In this document: in pieces, positions 1-9,395 of the stretch
Position numbering within the stretch: position 1 is the stretch's first letter
Layout of the letters: each line of letters opens with the position of its first letter
Notes under the pieces: generated by a model
The model's input: only the letters and a program-made list of their open reading frames with translations
The model's database searches: none
What the model was told of the DNA's origin: nothing
Made by a program: the position numbers and the translations under genes
Source of the DNA: Kitasatospora kifunensis
Lineage (GTDB): Bacteria; Actinomycetota; Actinomycetes; Streptomycetales; Streptomycetaceae
Length of the DNA: 64,000 bases
NCBI RefSeq assembly: GCF_014203855.1
Contig: NZ_JACHJV010000003.1
Coordinates: forward strand, 1-64,000
Reading direction: 5' to 3'

Positions 1-1400
1 GCGCGCGGGGACGTCGAAGGCGATCTCCCAGGCCGTCACGCGGTGCTCGTTGGCGGCCAGGCTGAGGTTGTAGCTGACGAGCCAGCCCCTGGCGTCCTCG
101 GGCCAGGTCTGGTCCCACTGCCCGGCGATCTTCTGGCCGACTGTGATCAGGGGCAGTTCGGCGGTGGTGGTGACCTGGCCGGACTGCTGGGCCGCGGTGT
201 TGGCACGGGTGGCCGAGGTGATCCGGCTCGTGGCGGTGAAGTCGCCTTCGTAGTGGGAGTCGACGGTTCCCCTCAAGGTGATCACCGCCTTGCTGCCCTT
301 GGGCAGGCTGAGCGGCTGGTGGAGTTCGCCGTCGGTGGCGGTTCCCGGGCCGCACACCGCGCCGTTCTCCCCGCGGCACGTCACCTCCACGTCGACCAGC
401 TGGACGGGCACCTCGCCGCGCACGACGGCGTCGGGGGCGTCGTTGGGCCCGTGGTTCTGGACACCGACGGTGTAGGAGATCCGGTGGCCGGCCTTGGCGG
501 TCAGCGGGCCGCTCATCTCCAGCGGCATGGCGACGGGCAGTGCGACGGCGAGGTTGCGGATGCGGTGGGCGGCGGTGGCGCCGCCGGTGCCGGCGGCGAA
601 CCCGAGCTTGAACGTCGCAGGCATCTGAGCCTGGCCCGGTCCGGAGGCCAGGTCGAGATCCTCGATCAGCACCGCGCCGTTGGGGTCCAAGACGCTGGAG
701 CGCCGCACCGTCAGGCGCCCGCCGATGACGGTCACCTGCAGATGGGCCCCCACCTCCCAGCCGCCCCGGAACCCGCCCGGCACCTCGACACCGGCCAGCC
801 AGGCGAAGCCCGTGAGCAGGTCCCCGCAGCCGCGCACACCCACAGTGCCGGGGCTGCGGCCGGGACCGCCGGGGCCTAGTGGAGGGGCGGCGAAGTTCCC
901 GTAGTGTGTCGAAAGCCGACGCCCACATAGCCGGCCGTGACGCCGGGAATGTTGAACGAGCCGTCCTTGATGAAGGAGTATCCCAGCGCCCCGCCCCGGG
1001 CCCCCGGCTCCGTGGTGCGGCTCCCGTCGATCAGGTAGAGGCTGAACCCCGTCCCCCAGACCCTGGGCCCCGCCCCCCTCACAGGAATAGTCGAAGTCGA
1101 TACTCACCCCCAGCGAGGAGGAGAAACGGCTGGTCCAGGAACGCCGTACCCGCCTTCGACGCGGTATTCGGCGTCAGCTCCAGGGCGCCCTCGTTCAGCC
1201 GCGCACCTGCCCAGCAGCCGCCAGTGCGGACTCGCCGGGGCCGTACCGGTGAACGACTCGGTGATGGGGAACTGCACCTGCTGTCTGCGCGGCGTCGGGC
1301 GTCTGACCCGTCATGGAGGGCTCCTCTTCGCTGGACTGACACCTTCTCGCGGCCCGCTGCGGACGCGAACCACAGGGACCGTGACAGCCCCCGGCGCTGA
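1..1400 (-). pseudogene. Frameshifted secreted L-type lectin-like protein, 3' end outside window
   Basis: Read on the minus strand, several frames together give one protein. Near 1160-1240 lies a lectin-type opening (FPITESFTGTAP, then LNEGALELTPN). Around 920-1060 comes SLYLIDGSRT, a GALGY block and IPGV.AGYVGVGF, and at about 580-620 FAAGTGG..AAHRIRNLAV, the usual order in bacterial legume-lectin-like domains. From about 520 down to base 1 there is a DUF11-like beta-sandwich (YTVGVQNHGPNDAPD). The frame changes near 1200, 1110, 1045 and 910, so no single frame codes for the domain. The protein was probably exported and sugar-binding. The breaks are either decay or base-calling errors; coding is well supported, intactness is not. 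Confidence 0.6.
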
Positions 1401-1832
1401 CCATGCCCAAACCCCGGCGTCGTACGCATAGAAACCTACAAAAAGTGACGAGATGTCACCTTCAGCCACACAGACGGACAAGCCAGGCATCCGTGACGGG
1501 CGGTGACTACGGACTCCGCCCTTCTCAGACGCCGCCAAGACCAGTGGCCAGACAGCGGGAAAACTCCGGCCATCCATGGCGCAAAATCACATCCGGCGTG
1601 CGCGCGGGGACGTCAGCGCCACCAGGAGGACGCGCCGGCCCACCGCCGGTAGGACGCGCCGGCCATCGCCGGGAGCAGCGCCAGGCCGTCCGCGGCAGCG
1701 GCCGGCTCCGGTTGGGAACAGCCGCCCGCCGCACGCCCCGGCCCGAACCCTCCCGGGCGACCGGCGTCTTCGTCTTCGACGACAGCTCTTCGAGACCGCA
1801 GGAAATCGGGGCGCCGGCCGGAATGAGGGTGC

Positions 1833-2307
1833 TCAGGCGCGCAGCCAGCTGTTGCGGAAGTTCTGCACCGCCTCGGGGTCGCTGGGGGCCTTGTCGGCGA
1901 TCAGCGCGGTGAAGGCCGCCTGCTCGACGGCCCGGATCCACAGCTCGCCGGTGTAGACGGCGCGGTCGGCGTCGGACAGGCGCTTGCCGACGACTTCCGC
2001 GACTGCCGCGCGGTGTTTCGGCGTCCAGCATTCGGAAGGCGTCGAGGATGCATCGGGCCAGCGCGGTCTCGGTGGGGTACGCGAAGGTCAGCTGGATCCA
2101 GCCCGCGATGTTCGCTTCAATCAGGTAGAGGGTGTCACCGGCGCTCTGCAGGTCGAACCGGAAGTTCGGGTCGTCTTCGTCGTCGGGGGTGGGCAGTGTG
2201 GCGAAGAGCGTCAGCAGGCGCTGGTTGGCGGCGACGACGGTGGGCTGGGCGGCGGTGATCGCCGACAGCCGAAGGACGTGGTCGACGGTGAGCTTCGACA
2301 GCTCCAA
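1833..2307 (-). pseudogene. Hypothetical protein with one frameshift
   Basis: Coding starts in one frame (LSKLTVDHVLRLSAITAAQP, then a DDEDDPNFRFDLQ stretch) and continues after about 2028 in another frame (KHRAAVAEVVGKRLSDADRA to FRNSWLRA, stop at 1833-1835). Third-position GC is high in both halves, so a single shift broke one gene of roughly 155-185 codons. The start is uncertain: the frame stays open upstream to about 2395 without a convincing ATG. I do not recognise the family. It looks soluble and alpha-helical, without signal peptide or membrane segment. Confidence 0.45.
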
Positions 2308-2622
2308 ATCGGGCGGGCAGTTGAGGTTCTGCTCGGCGTCGTGCCGGCGCAGTTCACGGCCAGTCGTCGTAGCTGTAGCGAGGTGATCAAGGCACCCCTT
2401 CCAGGGGGGTGCCAGCGGCCAAGCTGATCCGCTCCCGCAACACTGCCCACCTGGCTACACGGTCAAAGGCGCCTCCCGATACCTTGCCAAGCCTGAGCGG
2501 AGCACAGAGGCGCGGTCGCACAGCCCGGCGCGCCCGATGTCACGCTGTCACCGTTGCTGCTGCTGTCTCCGGGAGTCGGGAGCGGAGGTACGGGCGGCCG
2601 TCCCGGCCTGGGCGAGCCAGGA

Positions 2623-2658
2623 CGGCGAAGGTGCGGCTGGCGGCGAAGGTGCGGCTGG
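2623..2658. repeat. 18-bp tandem duplication
   Basis: Two exact adjacent copies of CGGCGAAGGTGCGGCTGG, just downstream of the 3' end of the helicase remnant on its strand. It looks like a small replication-slippage duplication; no function is evident. Confidence 0.8.
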
Positions 2659-2673
2659 CGAGCGCGGGGCGGG

Positions 2674-4150
2674 TCAGCCCGTGACGGTCTCGGCGTGCCG
2701 GTGGAGCGCGTCCAGGAGCGCGCTCTGCTGCTCGGTCAGCTTCCCTTCGGTGCGGACCTTGTCCTGCTTGCGCAGCCACGCACCCGGGCGGAACGCCGGA
2801 TCGGCTTCGCCGCCGGTGCGGTTGACCGGGCCGGCCAGAGTGCCGCCGGCGGCGAGGTAGGCGCGCAGGCGGCGGTAGGAGCGGTTCCAGTCCGGCTCCA
2901 GACGCCACAGCCCGTCCAGCGCGTCCAGCTTCGCCACCTGGCCCGGGTTGAGGTTGTCGGCCTTGCGCTGGCGGCGCATCCACGCCCCCACGGCGTAGTC
3001 GTCCAGCTTCGCGGTCGCGGGGACCGCCAGGTGGCCGTGCTGGAGGTGGAAGACCGCCGCGACGGCGTGCATGCGCTGCCACTCGACCGCGCGCGGGTTG
3101 AACGCGCGCAGCTTGACGGTCTGGAGGATCCGCGCCGCGTGCTGGCGGGCGTTGATCTTCAGCCACTCGACCGGCGACTCCACCACCGCTGACTGCTGCT
3201 CGCCCTCCCCGGCCTCGCCCTCGGAGGCCTTGGCCGCGGTGGTGTGCGCGGCGCCCTGCGAGCGGTGGGCGCGCAGCTCGGTGATCCGGCCGGCCACCCG
3301 GGCGTCGTGCGCCGCCAAGGCCCGCAGGACCCGCCAGATCGTCCGGAACGAGGACGCCTCGACCTCGGCGTCGGCCTCCGCCTTCACCACCTCCCCCGCG
3401 TCGTGGACCTCGGCCGGATCCGCGGCCACCGTGTCGTCGCCGACCTGCGGCGTCGGCAGGTACACCGGGATGACGACCCAGGACACCTTGCCCTGCCGGT
3501 AGGACTGGCGCAGCGCCCGCCCCACCGCCTGGACGATGTCGATGACCGAGCTCTTGGAGTCCGCAAAGCAGATCGCGTCCACGGCGGCCACGTCGATGCC
3601 CTCGTTCAGCAAGCGCGAGTTGCAGATGACGCAGCACTGCTCGCCGTCCTCACCGGTAGAGGCCTTGAACGTGGCGAACGCCGCGCGGCGGTCCTTGAGC
3701 CTGTCGCCGCCGGCCACCGCGAGCGCCACCAACCGCTCCGGCCTGTCCTTGTCCCCCAGCAGCTACGAGGTCTCCAGCAGAGTGTTCGCGAACTCCCGGG
3801 CCGCCGACACCCGGGAGTGGAAGGCGATGACCCGGCGCAGGCCGAGGTCGGCGACCGCGCGCAGCACCGCGATCTGCAGCGCCAGGCGCAGCAGCTCCTC
3901 GTTCGAACGCTGAGAGCGCAGGTCGGCGACAGCCGGCAGGCTGAGCAGCTCGCGCAGGTCCTCATCGGTCACCACCGGCACCAGCACCCGGTAGTCGGCG
4001 AGGAAACCGTGCTCGATCCCCTGGCCGAGCGTCCAGGTGAACACGGTGGGGCCGTAGATCGTCTCGTCGCTCATGGAGCAAAGCACGGGCAGCGCCCGGC
4101 CGTCAGCGAGGTCGGCCAAGCCGTCCCTCGCCTTGCGATCGTCGGCGAGG
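2674..4150 (-). pseudogene. Superfamily 2 helicase with helicase-associated domains, 5'-truncated and carrying an in-frame TAG
   Basis: Reading from about 4150 downward: ALPVLCSMSDETIYGP (region after the Walker B/TATP part of 'helicase associated domain' proteins), then VIAFHSRVSAAREFA, then a TAG stop at 3763-3765, then the same frame resumes with the motif V/VI part (NEGIDVAAVDAICFAD, IVQAVGRALRQS). The C-terminal third carries helicase-associated repeats (W..RQRKADNLNPGQ, GAWLRKQDKVRTEGKL), ending at 2674. The P-loop half is absent: homology stops at about 4150, where the opposite-strand regulator begins. It probably came from a mobile element. Only the nonsense codon, not a shift, separates the two halves. 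Confidence 0.75.
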
Positions 4151-5709
4151 AGCGTGTCGCCGCCGAGCCGCAGGCGCTCTCGCGGGTGCTGGCCTGCTGC
4201 GCGGGGGTGCCGCTGGCGCTGCGGATCGCCGCCGCCCGCCTGGCCGGCCGCACCGGCTGGACCCTCGCCGCACTCGCCGACCGCCTGGACGACGAACGCC
4301 ACCGCCTCGACGAACTCACCCTCGGCGACCTCGCCGTGCGCACCGCCTTCCACACCAGCTACCGCAACCTGCCCGGCACCAGCCCGGCACCTGCACCTGC
4401 ACCTGCAGGCACCGGGCCCCGCACGGGCGAGGCGGGTGCACCGGGCCAGGCGTGCGCGGCGCGGGCGTTTCGCCTGCTCGGCCTCTTCCCCAGCACCCGG
4501 ATCACCGCCCACGCCACCGCCGCCCTCCTCGACCTGCCCCTGCGACCAACCGAACGCCTGCTGGACACCCTCGTCGAGGCCCACCTCGTCGAACCCGACG
4601 GCCCCCACCACTACCGCCTGCACGACCTGCTGCGCGCCCACGCCGCCGAACTCGCCCACCACGAGGACACCGCCGCCCAGCGGCGCGCGGCCTGCACGCG
4701 GCTGGCCGGCTGGTACCTGCACGCCTGCCACCAGGCCCAGGCGGCGATGAACATCTTCCACCCCGATGTCGACGTCAGCGGATTCGTGCGCAGCGAGCCG
4801 ACCCTCGTCTTCGTCAGCCACGATGGCGCCCTCGCCTGGCTCGATGCCGAGCAGCCCAACCTGCCTGCCGTCACCCGCCTGGCCACCGATCTCGACCTGG
4901 GTCCGCTCATCTGGCTGCTGCGCCGGTGCGTCCTCAACTACCAGCTGCTGCGGGCCCTGTGGCATGACCTGATCGGGATGTCGGAGCTGGCCGCTGCCGC
5001 GGCCCGCGCCCACGGTGCCACCGAGGTCCTGCCCGGACTGCTGTCCACCCTCAGCCTTCCCCATGCCAGGCTCGGCCGCTTCGACCACGCCGTCGAGCTG
5101 TGCCAGGAAGCCTTCGAGATCGCCGGACGGCTCGGACAGACCCGCGACGCCGCCTACAGCGCCACCGTCCTCGCCGACGCCCTGGCCAACTCCGGGCGCT
5201 TCGCCGAGGCAGAGCCCTGGTACCAGCGGGGCATCGAGCTCTACCGCTCGTCCGAGGTTCCCCACGAGCTTGGCAAGGCCCTGAACAACATGGCCTGGGC
5301 CTACCTCGAAGTCAGCCGTCCCCGGGAAGCCGTAGCGTTGGCCGCCGAAGCCATCGACCTCGCCCGCGCCACCGGCGACAGGCAAGGGGTTGCCGCAGCG
5401 CTGGACACCCTCGGCATGGCCTACCGCGCCCTCGGGCGCCTTGACGACGCCCTCGCCGCCCTCGGCGAATCCGTGCAGGACTACACCGACACCGACAGCT
5501 ACTACCTCGGCGCTGACGCCCTCGACCACTACGCCGACACCCTGGCCGGCGCACACCGGCACGAAGACGCGCACAAGGCCTGGGCCCAGGCCGCCACCTG
5601 GTTCGACACCACCGACGCCCCCCGCGCCGCCACCATCCGCGCCAAAGCCCGACAAACCGCCGACCACGAGACGGTGACAGTGCAGGCGAACACCCCGGAC
5701 AGCGAATAA
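4150..5709 (+). pseudogene. AfsR/SARP-type NB-ARC-TPR regulator, N-terminus missing
   Basis: The protein opens directly inside an NB-ARC ATPase (ERVAAEPQALSRV, then CAGVPLALRIAAARLAG), followed by the winged-helix part (FRLLGLFPSTRI, YRLHDLLRAHAAEL) and about 300 residues of TPR repeats (e.g. GRFDHAVELCQEAFEIAGR, GRFAEAEPWYQRGIELYR, GRLDDALAALGESV). The stop is at 5707-5709. Full-length relatives (about 900-1000 residues) begin with an OmpR-type DNA-binding domain, a BTAD domain and a P-loop; all are missing. The break lies at about 4150, exactly where the opposite-strand helicase loses its own 5' half. The remaining frame is open for about 520 codons, but no start codon or ribosome site was found at the junction. 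Confidence 0.8.
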
Positions 5710-5890
5710 CCCCGAGGTACAACGACCGGCCGTGCACGATCCCCACCAGCTCGCTACCGAGCCGAGCGGCAGCGACCCGCGCCGACGCCGACGCTGGCGT
5801 CGGCCGGGTCGACCGGGCGCAGCCGCCCAAGGACACCGAGTCCCAGGGCGGCCACCCCGGTCGCCGGATCCGGGCGCAGCAGCGCGGCGG

Positions 5891-6697
5891 TCACTCGACG
5901 ATGACCGCCATGTCGCCGTAGCTGGCGTACCCGGCATCGAAGGCCGCCTCGCTGATCTGCAGCTGCCCGCGGGCCGGGTCGTTGACCAGATACTGTCCGT
6001 TGCCGACCGCGGTCACGACGACGGTGTGCTCGGAGGTGCCGGCATAGGGCACCACCTGACCGTCGTACGCGGTGTACGAGCCCGCCGCGACGTCACGCCA
6101 GTTGTAGTCGACCCAGACGATCGCCGGGTGTCCCGCGGCGACCGCGCCACTCAGCTGGGTGGGAGAGATCCCCTGTCCGGCCGCCGCCACGGACAGGCCG
6201 TAGGACTGCGCGGCCTGGGCGACCGGCGGATCGTACACGCCGAAGCCGGTACCGGCCGCCTCCGAGCCATTGGGATCTCCCACGAAGGCCCGCAACGGAT
6301 CCCCGGACAACGGCCCGGAGACCCCCGCCTGGGGATGCGCCAGGTCCACGCCGATACGCCCCAGCACATCCTGGTCCGACACCTGCACCCCCCGTCCGGC
6401 CAGCACCATCCGCAGCGCGGTCGCCTCGCAGTCGTTGCCCAGCTGCTGCTGGTAGACCGGAACCGTGGCGGAGGCGGCGCTCGAGGAAGGCGCGCCGGCC
6501 ACCATGACAGCACTGGTCAACACCGCGGTGACGGCCGCCACCAGCCTGCCGTGCCTCCTCACCGCCCACCGGCCCGGCCTCGGGCGCCTTGCGGCGCGCG
6601 GTGCGCTCGCGGGTGACCAGGCCCCGGGTGGAACCGGCCCCCGCGCACCCGGGCGCGCACACCGCCCACCGATCAGGACCTCCTCCTGGCTCTCCAT
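5891..6697 (-). CDS. Secreted C39-like cysteine peptidase
   Basis: 268 residues. A basic N-terminus is followed by a hydrophobic segment (about 52-68) and an Ala-rich SAASA cleavage region, so the protein is probably exported. The mature part fits peptidase C39-like (C39_2) domains: NDCEATALRM with the likely nucleophile Cys90, SEHTVVVTAV with His224, and VNDPARG with Asn239/Asp240. It lacks the ABC transporter part of bacteriocin C39 exporters, so it is a free extracytoplasmic thiol protease or hydrolase. The start is set by GGAAGGAG seven bases before ATG 6697. Neighbours are remnants, so no operon partner is visible. It appears intact. Confidence 0.85.
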   Translation of the reverse strand: MESQEEVLIGGRCARPGARGPVPPGAWSPASAPRAARRPRPGRWAVRRHGRLVAAVTAVLTSAVMVAGAPSSSAASATVPVYQQQLGNDCEATALRMVLAGRGVQVSDQDVLGRIGVDLAHPQAGVSGPLSGDPLRAFVGDPNGSEAAGTGFGVYDPPVAQAAQSYGLSVAAAGQGISPTQLSGAVAAGHPAIVWVDYNWRDVAAGSYTAYDGQVVPYAGTSEHTVVVTAVGNGQYLVNDPARGQLQISEAAFDAGYASYGDMAVIVE

Positions 6698-7040
6698 GGC
6701 TCAACTCCTTCCCATGGCTCCTCATCGTCCGACCAGACATCCGCCACCGACCGCCACCGGCCTGGACGCAGGCCCGTGCCGGCTGCGGACGTCCCCTCCA
6801 TCGAACCCCGGCTCCGCCCGCTTCGCCTCGCGGTGGCACCAGCGCTGGCGCAGCCGGCCACCGCGGTGTACACGACGGAAGCCGCCCCGAGCGCCGACAA
6901 CCGCAACCCGCGCACGGCCCGAAGCCCGGAAGAGGAACCGGTACCGGCCACCGGCCCCCCGACGACGGCGGCGGTGACCCGAACCCCAGGACACAACGGC
7001 ACAGCCGCACAAGCCGGGGCCGGGCGGTCCTTGGCATCTT
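6698..7040. other. Stretch without a convincing gene
   Basis: Between the C39 peptidase start and the truncated IS30 transposase. Minus-strand frames are open, one with a possible short hydrophobic stretch near 6840-6900, but codon pattern and start sites do not single out a gene. It probably holds sequence left when the 3' part of the IS30 element was lost, plus the peptidase promoter. Confidence 0.5.
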
Positions 7041-7625
7041 GGTCAACTCCGTACTCAGGCCGCCTTTTCCTCCTTGGTAGAGGGCTCGGTAGATGCTCTC
7101 GTGGCACATGTGCCGCTCTGGCTGGTCGGGCCAGAAGATGCGAGGGTGCACGGCGATCCGCTCCGGGCTCCACTCCAGGTCGAGCTTGGCCTGGACCTCC
7201 GCACGGAGCTCCGTGTCGTGCCACGGTTTCCCGCTTCGTTGCCACTTCGTTCGATGCCGTGCCCGGTCGTGGGCCAGGTCGCCACCGTAGATACCGCGGT
7301 CGTGCGGGAGGGTGTTGCGGCGCAACTCCCTCCCGACGGTCGACGGGGCCCTGCCCAGACGCGTGGCGATCTCCCTTATGCCCAGAGCGCGTTCGCGCAG
7401 TGTTGCGATCCGCTGGCGTTCCAGCAGGGACAGGTAGCGGCCCGACCTGGATGCTTCGGGTAGCCGCTCCGGAGGAAGTCCGCCGTTCTCCGCTCGCCAC
7501 CGGTAGCCGGCCTTGCGACCGATCCCGAGCTCCCGGCACGCCTCGACCGTTCCCATCCCGGACTGCGGCAGACGCCAGTACTCCGACTCAAGATCGAGCC
7601 TGCGCTTCGGTCCACGTCCCGCCAT
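7041..7625 (-). pseudogene. IS30-family transposase, 3'-truncated
   Basis: From ATG 7625 (MAGRGPKRRLDLESEYWRL) the N-terminal HTH region is well preserved (GTVEACRELGIGRKAGYRWR; ERQRIATLRERALGIREIA; RAPSTVGRELRRNT), followed by the first part of the DDE core (DLEWSPERIA, HESIYRALYQGGKGG). Similarity stops near 7040, after about 195 of the usual ~380-400 residues, so the acidic triad is incomplete and the element cannot move by itself. The intact IS5-like element lies 41 bp upstream of this start, so the two insertions are nested or adjacent. Confidence 0.85.
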
Positions 7626-7666
7626 CAACACGCCCATCATGATCAAGGGTGTTGCGACAAACACTA

Positions 7667-7695
7667 GGCCGTGTCTCATAATTGATCTTGTGGTG
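7667..7695 (+). repeat. Left terminal inverted repeat of the IS5-like element
   Basis: Pairs with 8582-8610; 28 of 29 positions agree (ATAATT here, GTAATT in the other copy). It overlaps the GTG starts of the transposase. Confidence 0.9.
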
Positions 7696-8579
7696 AGTCG
7701 AGGAGAGATAACCGATGCTGCGTGGGCTCGGATAGAGCCGTTGTTGCCGCAGCGGGACGGCGCCGGGCGTCCCTGGCGGGATCATCGCCAGGTGGTCAAC
7801 GGGGTGCTGTGGCGACTGCGTACGGGTGCCCCGTGGCGTGATCTGCCCGAACGATACGGCCCGTGGCAGACCGTCTACCGGCGCTTCGCTCAATGGGAGA
7901 AGGACGGCACCTGGACTGCACTCCTGCAGGAGGTCCAGGTCCGCAACGACGCGGTGGGGACCGTGGAGTGGACGGTCTCGATCGACTCCACCGCTGCGAG
8001 GGCTCACCAGCACGCGGCCGGGGCCCGCAAAAAGGGGATCGGCCCGAGGACGAATCGGATGATCCGGCAGCAGTTGCGCGCCGCGAGGCGCTTGGCAGGT
8101 CCCGGGGCGGGCTGACCACCAAGATCCACCTGGCGGTCGACGGCCGGGGCCTGCCGCTGTCGATCGTATTGAGCACGGGCAACGCGGCCGACTGCACGAT
8201 GCTGCCCGCCGTCCTGGACGCCATCCGCGTCCCGCGTCCCGGGGCCGGGCGACCAAGGACCAGACCCGACCGGGTCGTGGCCGACAAGGCCTACTCCTCC
8301 CGGAAGATCCGCGACCTGCTGCGGCGCCGACGGATCAAGGCGACCATCCCCGAACGCCGGGACCAGATCGCAGGCCGCGCCCGTCGCGGCCTGCGCGGCG
8401 GGCGACCGCCGGCCTTCGACAAGACCGCCTACAAAGGGCGGAACGTCGTCGAGCGGTGCTTCGCCAAGCTGAAGCAATTCCGGGCAGTGGCAACCAGGTT
8501 CGACAAGCTGGCCAACCGCTACCGGGCCGGCGTCGTCCTCGCCTCACTGATCCTGTGGCTGCGAGCCGAGGAGCAATGA
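7690..8579 (+). CDS. IS5-family transposase in two frames
   Basis: The first frame starts at GTG 7690 or 7693 (VSRGEITDAAWARIEPLLP) and runs to 8115. It holds the N-terminal domain and the first Asp (VSIDSTAARAH). The second frame, shifted by -1, runs to 8579 and carries the second Asp (VVADKAYSS) and the Glu region (GRNVVERCFAKLKQFRAV). The frames can join at the run CAAAAAGGGG near 8029-8038, where both code for the same lysine/glycine-rich stretch. A -1 programmed shift, as in related IS5 elements, would give one protein of about 295 residues. No intact single frame exists. Confidence 0.85.
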
Positions 8580-8581
8580 CC

Positions 8582-8610
8582 CACCACAAGATCAATTACG
8601 AGACACGGCC
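8582..8610 (-). repeat. Right terminal inverted repeat of the IS5-like element
   Basis: Inverted copy of 7667-7695, directly after the transposase stop at 8579. Confidence 0.9.
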
Positions 8611-8788
8611 TAGAACCCGCCGACTGTCAGGGGGTCAGTTTTCACGAAGCGGCGACACAGGGTGCCAGGGGAACGGAATAGCAGGATTCGGCTCCGGTCG
8701 GGGGTCCGTTCTGGCATGCTCAGACGATCGCGCGCCTGGCGTGGAGCCGGGAATGTGGCGTGGCCAACTGCGGACCTGGGGTGGGGAC

Positions 8789-8989
8789 ATGCAGCTTTCC
8801 GTCAGCGCGGCCGTGTTCCTCGCGGCCATCATCCTGGTCCGTCTCGCGCGGCGCACCGAGGCCCGCAGTCGAGCGGACGAGAAGCTGACCGCGATCACCT
8901 GTGTGGTGTTCGGCGTCCTGATCGCCGCGACACCGTGGGGGCAAGCGATCTTGCGGCTGGTCGGCGTGATGACCCGGGTGACTCACTGA
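8789..8989 (+). CDS. Small membrane protein
   Basis: 66 residues from ATG 8789, after a GTGGGGA stretch. Two hydrophobic helices (about 4-17, SAAVFLAAIILV, and about 33-48, ITCVVFGVLIAATPWG) are separated by a charged loop (RRTEARSRADEK). Small two-helix proteins of this kind are common on actinomycete plasmids and integrative elements beside transfer genes, but no transfer gene is present here. Function unknown. High third-position GC supports coding. Confidence 0.55.
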   Translation: MQLSVSAAVFLAAIILVRLARRTEARSRADEKLTAITCVVFGVLIAATPWGQAILRLVGVMTRVTH

Positions 8990-9009
8990 GATCCGCCGGC
9001 GCCGGGTCA

Positions 9010-9330
9010 CCCGGCCACCTGCGGATCGCGTGGCCGGGCCGGCCCTCGAGGTTGACCAGCGAGAGTTCACCCTCGTCCCGGATGCCGGGAAGAAACCGCT
9101 GGACCACCCACTCACGGGCGCCACCGGCCTCGAGCCCGGCGGTGTCCGCCCGGGACAGCAACTGGACCAGGCGCCCTCCCAGCCCGGTAGCGGGCTTCAG
9201 CACGGCCTCGCCCCAGCCCCGCCCGGCCACCACCGCGAACCCCTCCGAAGGCTCGCCGATCACAACGGTCGGGATCACCGGCGCACCCAGAGCCCCCAAC
9301 AGCGGCCAGTCATCCTCACCGAGGCCGGGG
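9010..9330 (-). pseudogene. ATP-grasp ligase, central fragment
   Basis: The minus strand reads DDWPLLGALGAPVIPTVVIG, then AVLKPATGLGG, then WVVQRFLPGI.DEGELSLV and GHAIRR. This is the order of the central ATP-grasp core of RimK/glutathione-synthetase-like ligases (lysine-containing nucleotide loop, QPF-like strand, then acidic metal site). Sequence before about 9330 and after about 9010 does not continue the family, so N- and C-terminal parts are lost. It lies just downstream of the aldehyde dehydrogenase gene on the same strand. Confidence 0.55.
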
Positions 9331-9395
9331 CGGCCTCCGGGAGGTCACACACGCGAGCCGGGGAACGCCCGCCGCACCGGTGGTGCGTACCGGGG

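Larger units (their letters stand above)
7667..8610 (+). mobile_element. Complete IS5-family insertion sequence, 944 bp
   Basis: The element is bounded by 29-bp terminal inverted repeats with one mismatch, starting GGCCGTGTCTC, and flanked by TA on both sides (7665-7666 and 8611-8612), matching the short TA target duplication of the IS427-type group. One transposase gene in two overlapping frames fills it. Both ends and the DDE residues are present, so it may still be mobile. It sits just upstream of the truncated IS30 transposase. Confidence 0.9.

Noticed and set aside
4150..5709. NB-ARC defence (NLR-like) system
   Set aside because: The TPR and winged-helix layout fits AfsR-type regulators, and the P-loop is missing, so an active NTPase defence protein is unlikely.
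3763..5937. Very long minus-strand open frame covering the AfsR-like gene
   Set aside because: Only its last ~110 codons (the helicase part) are real; the rest mirrors the TPR-coding plus strand of this GC-rich DNA.
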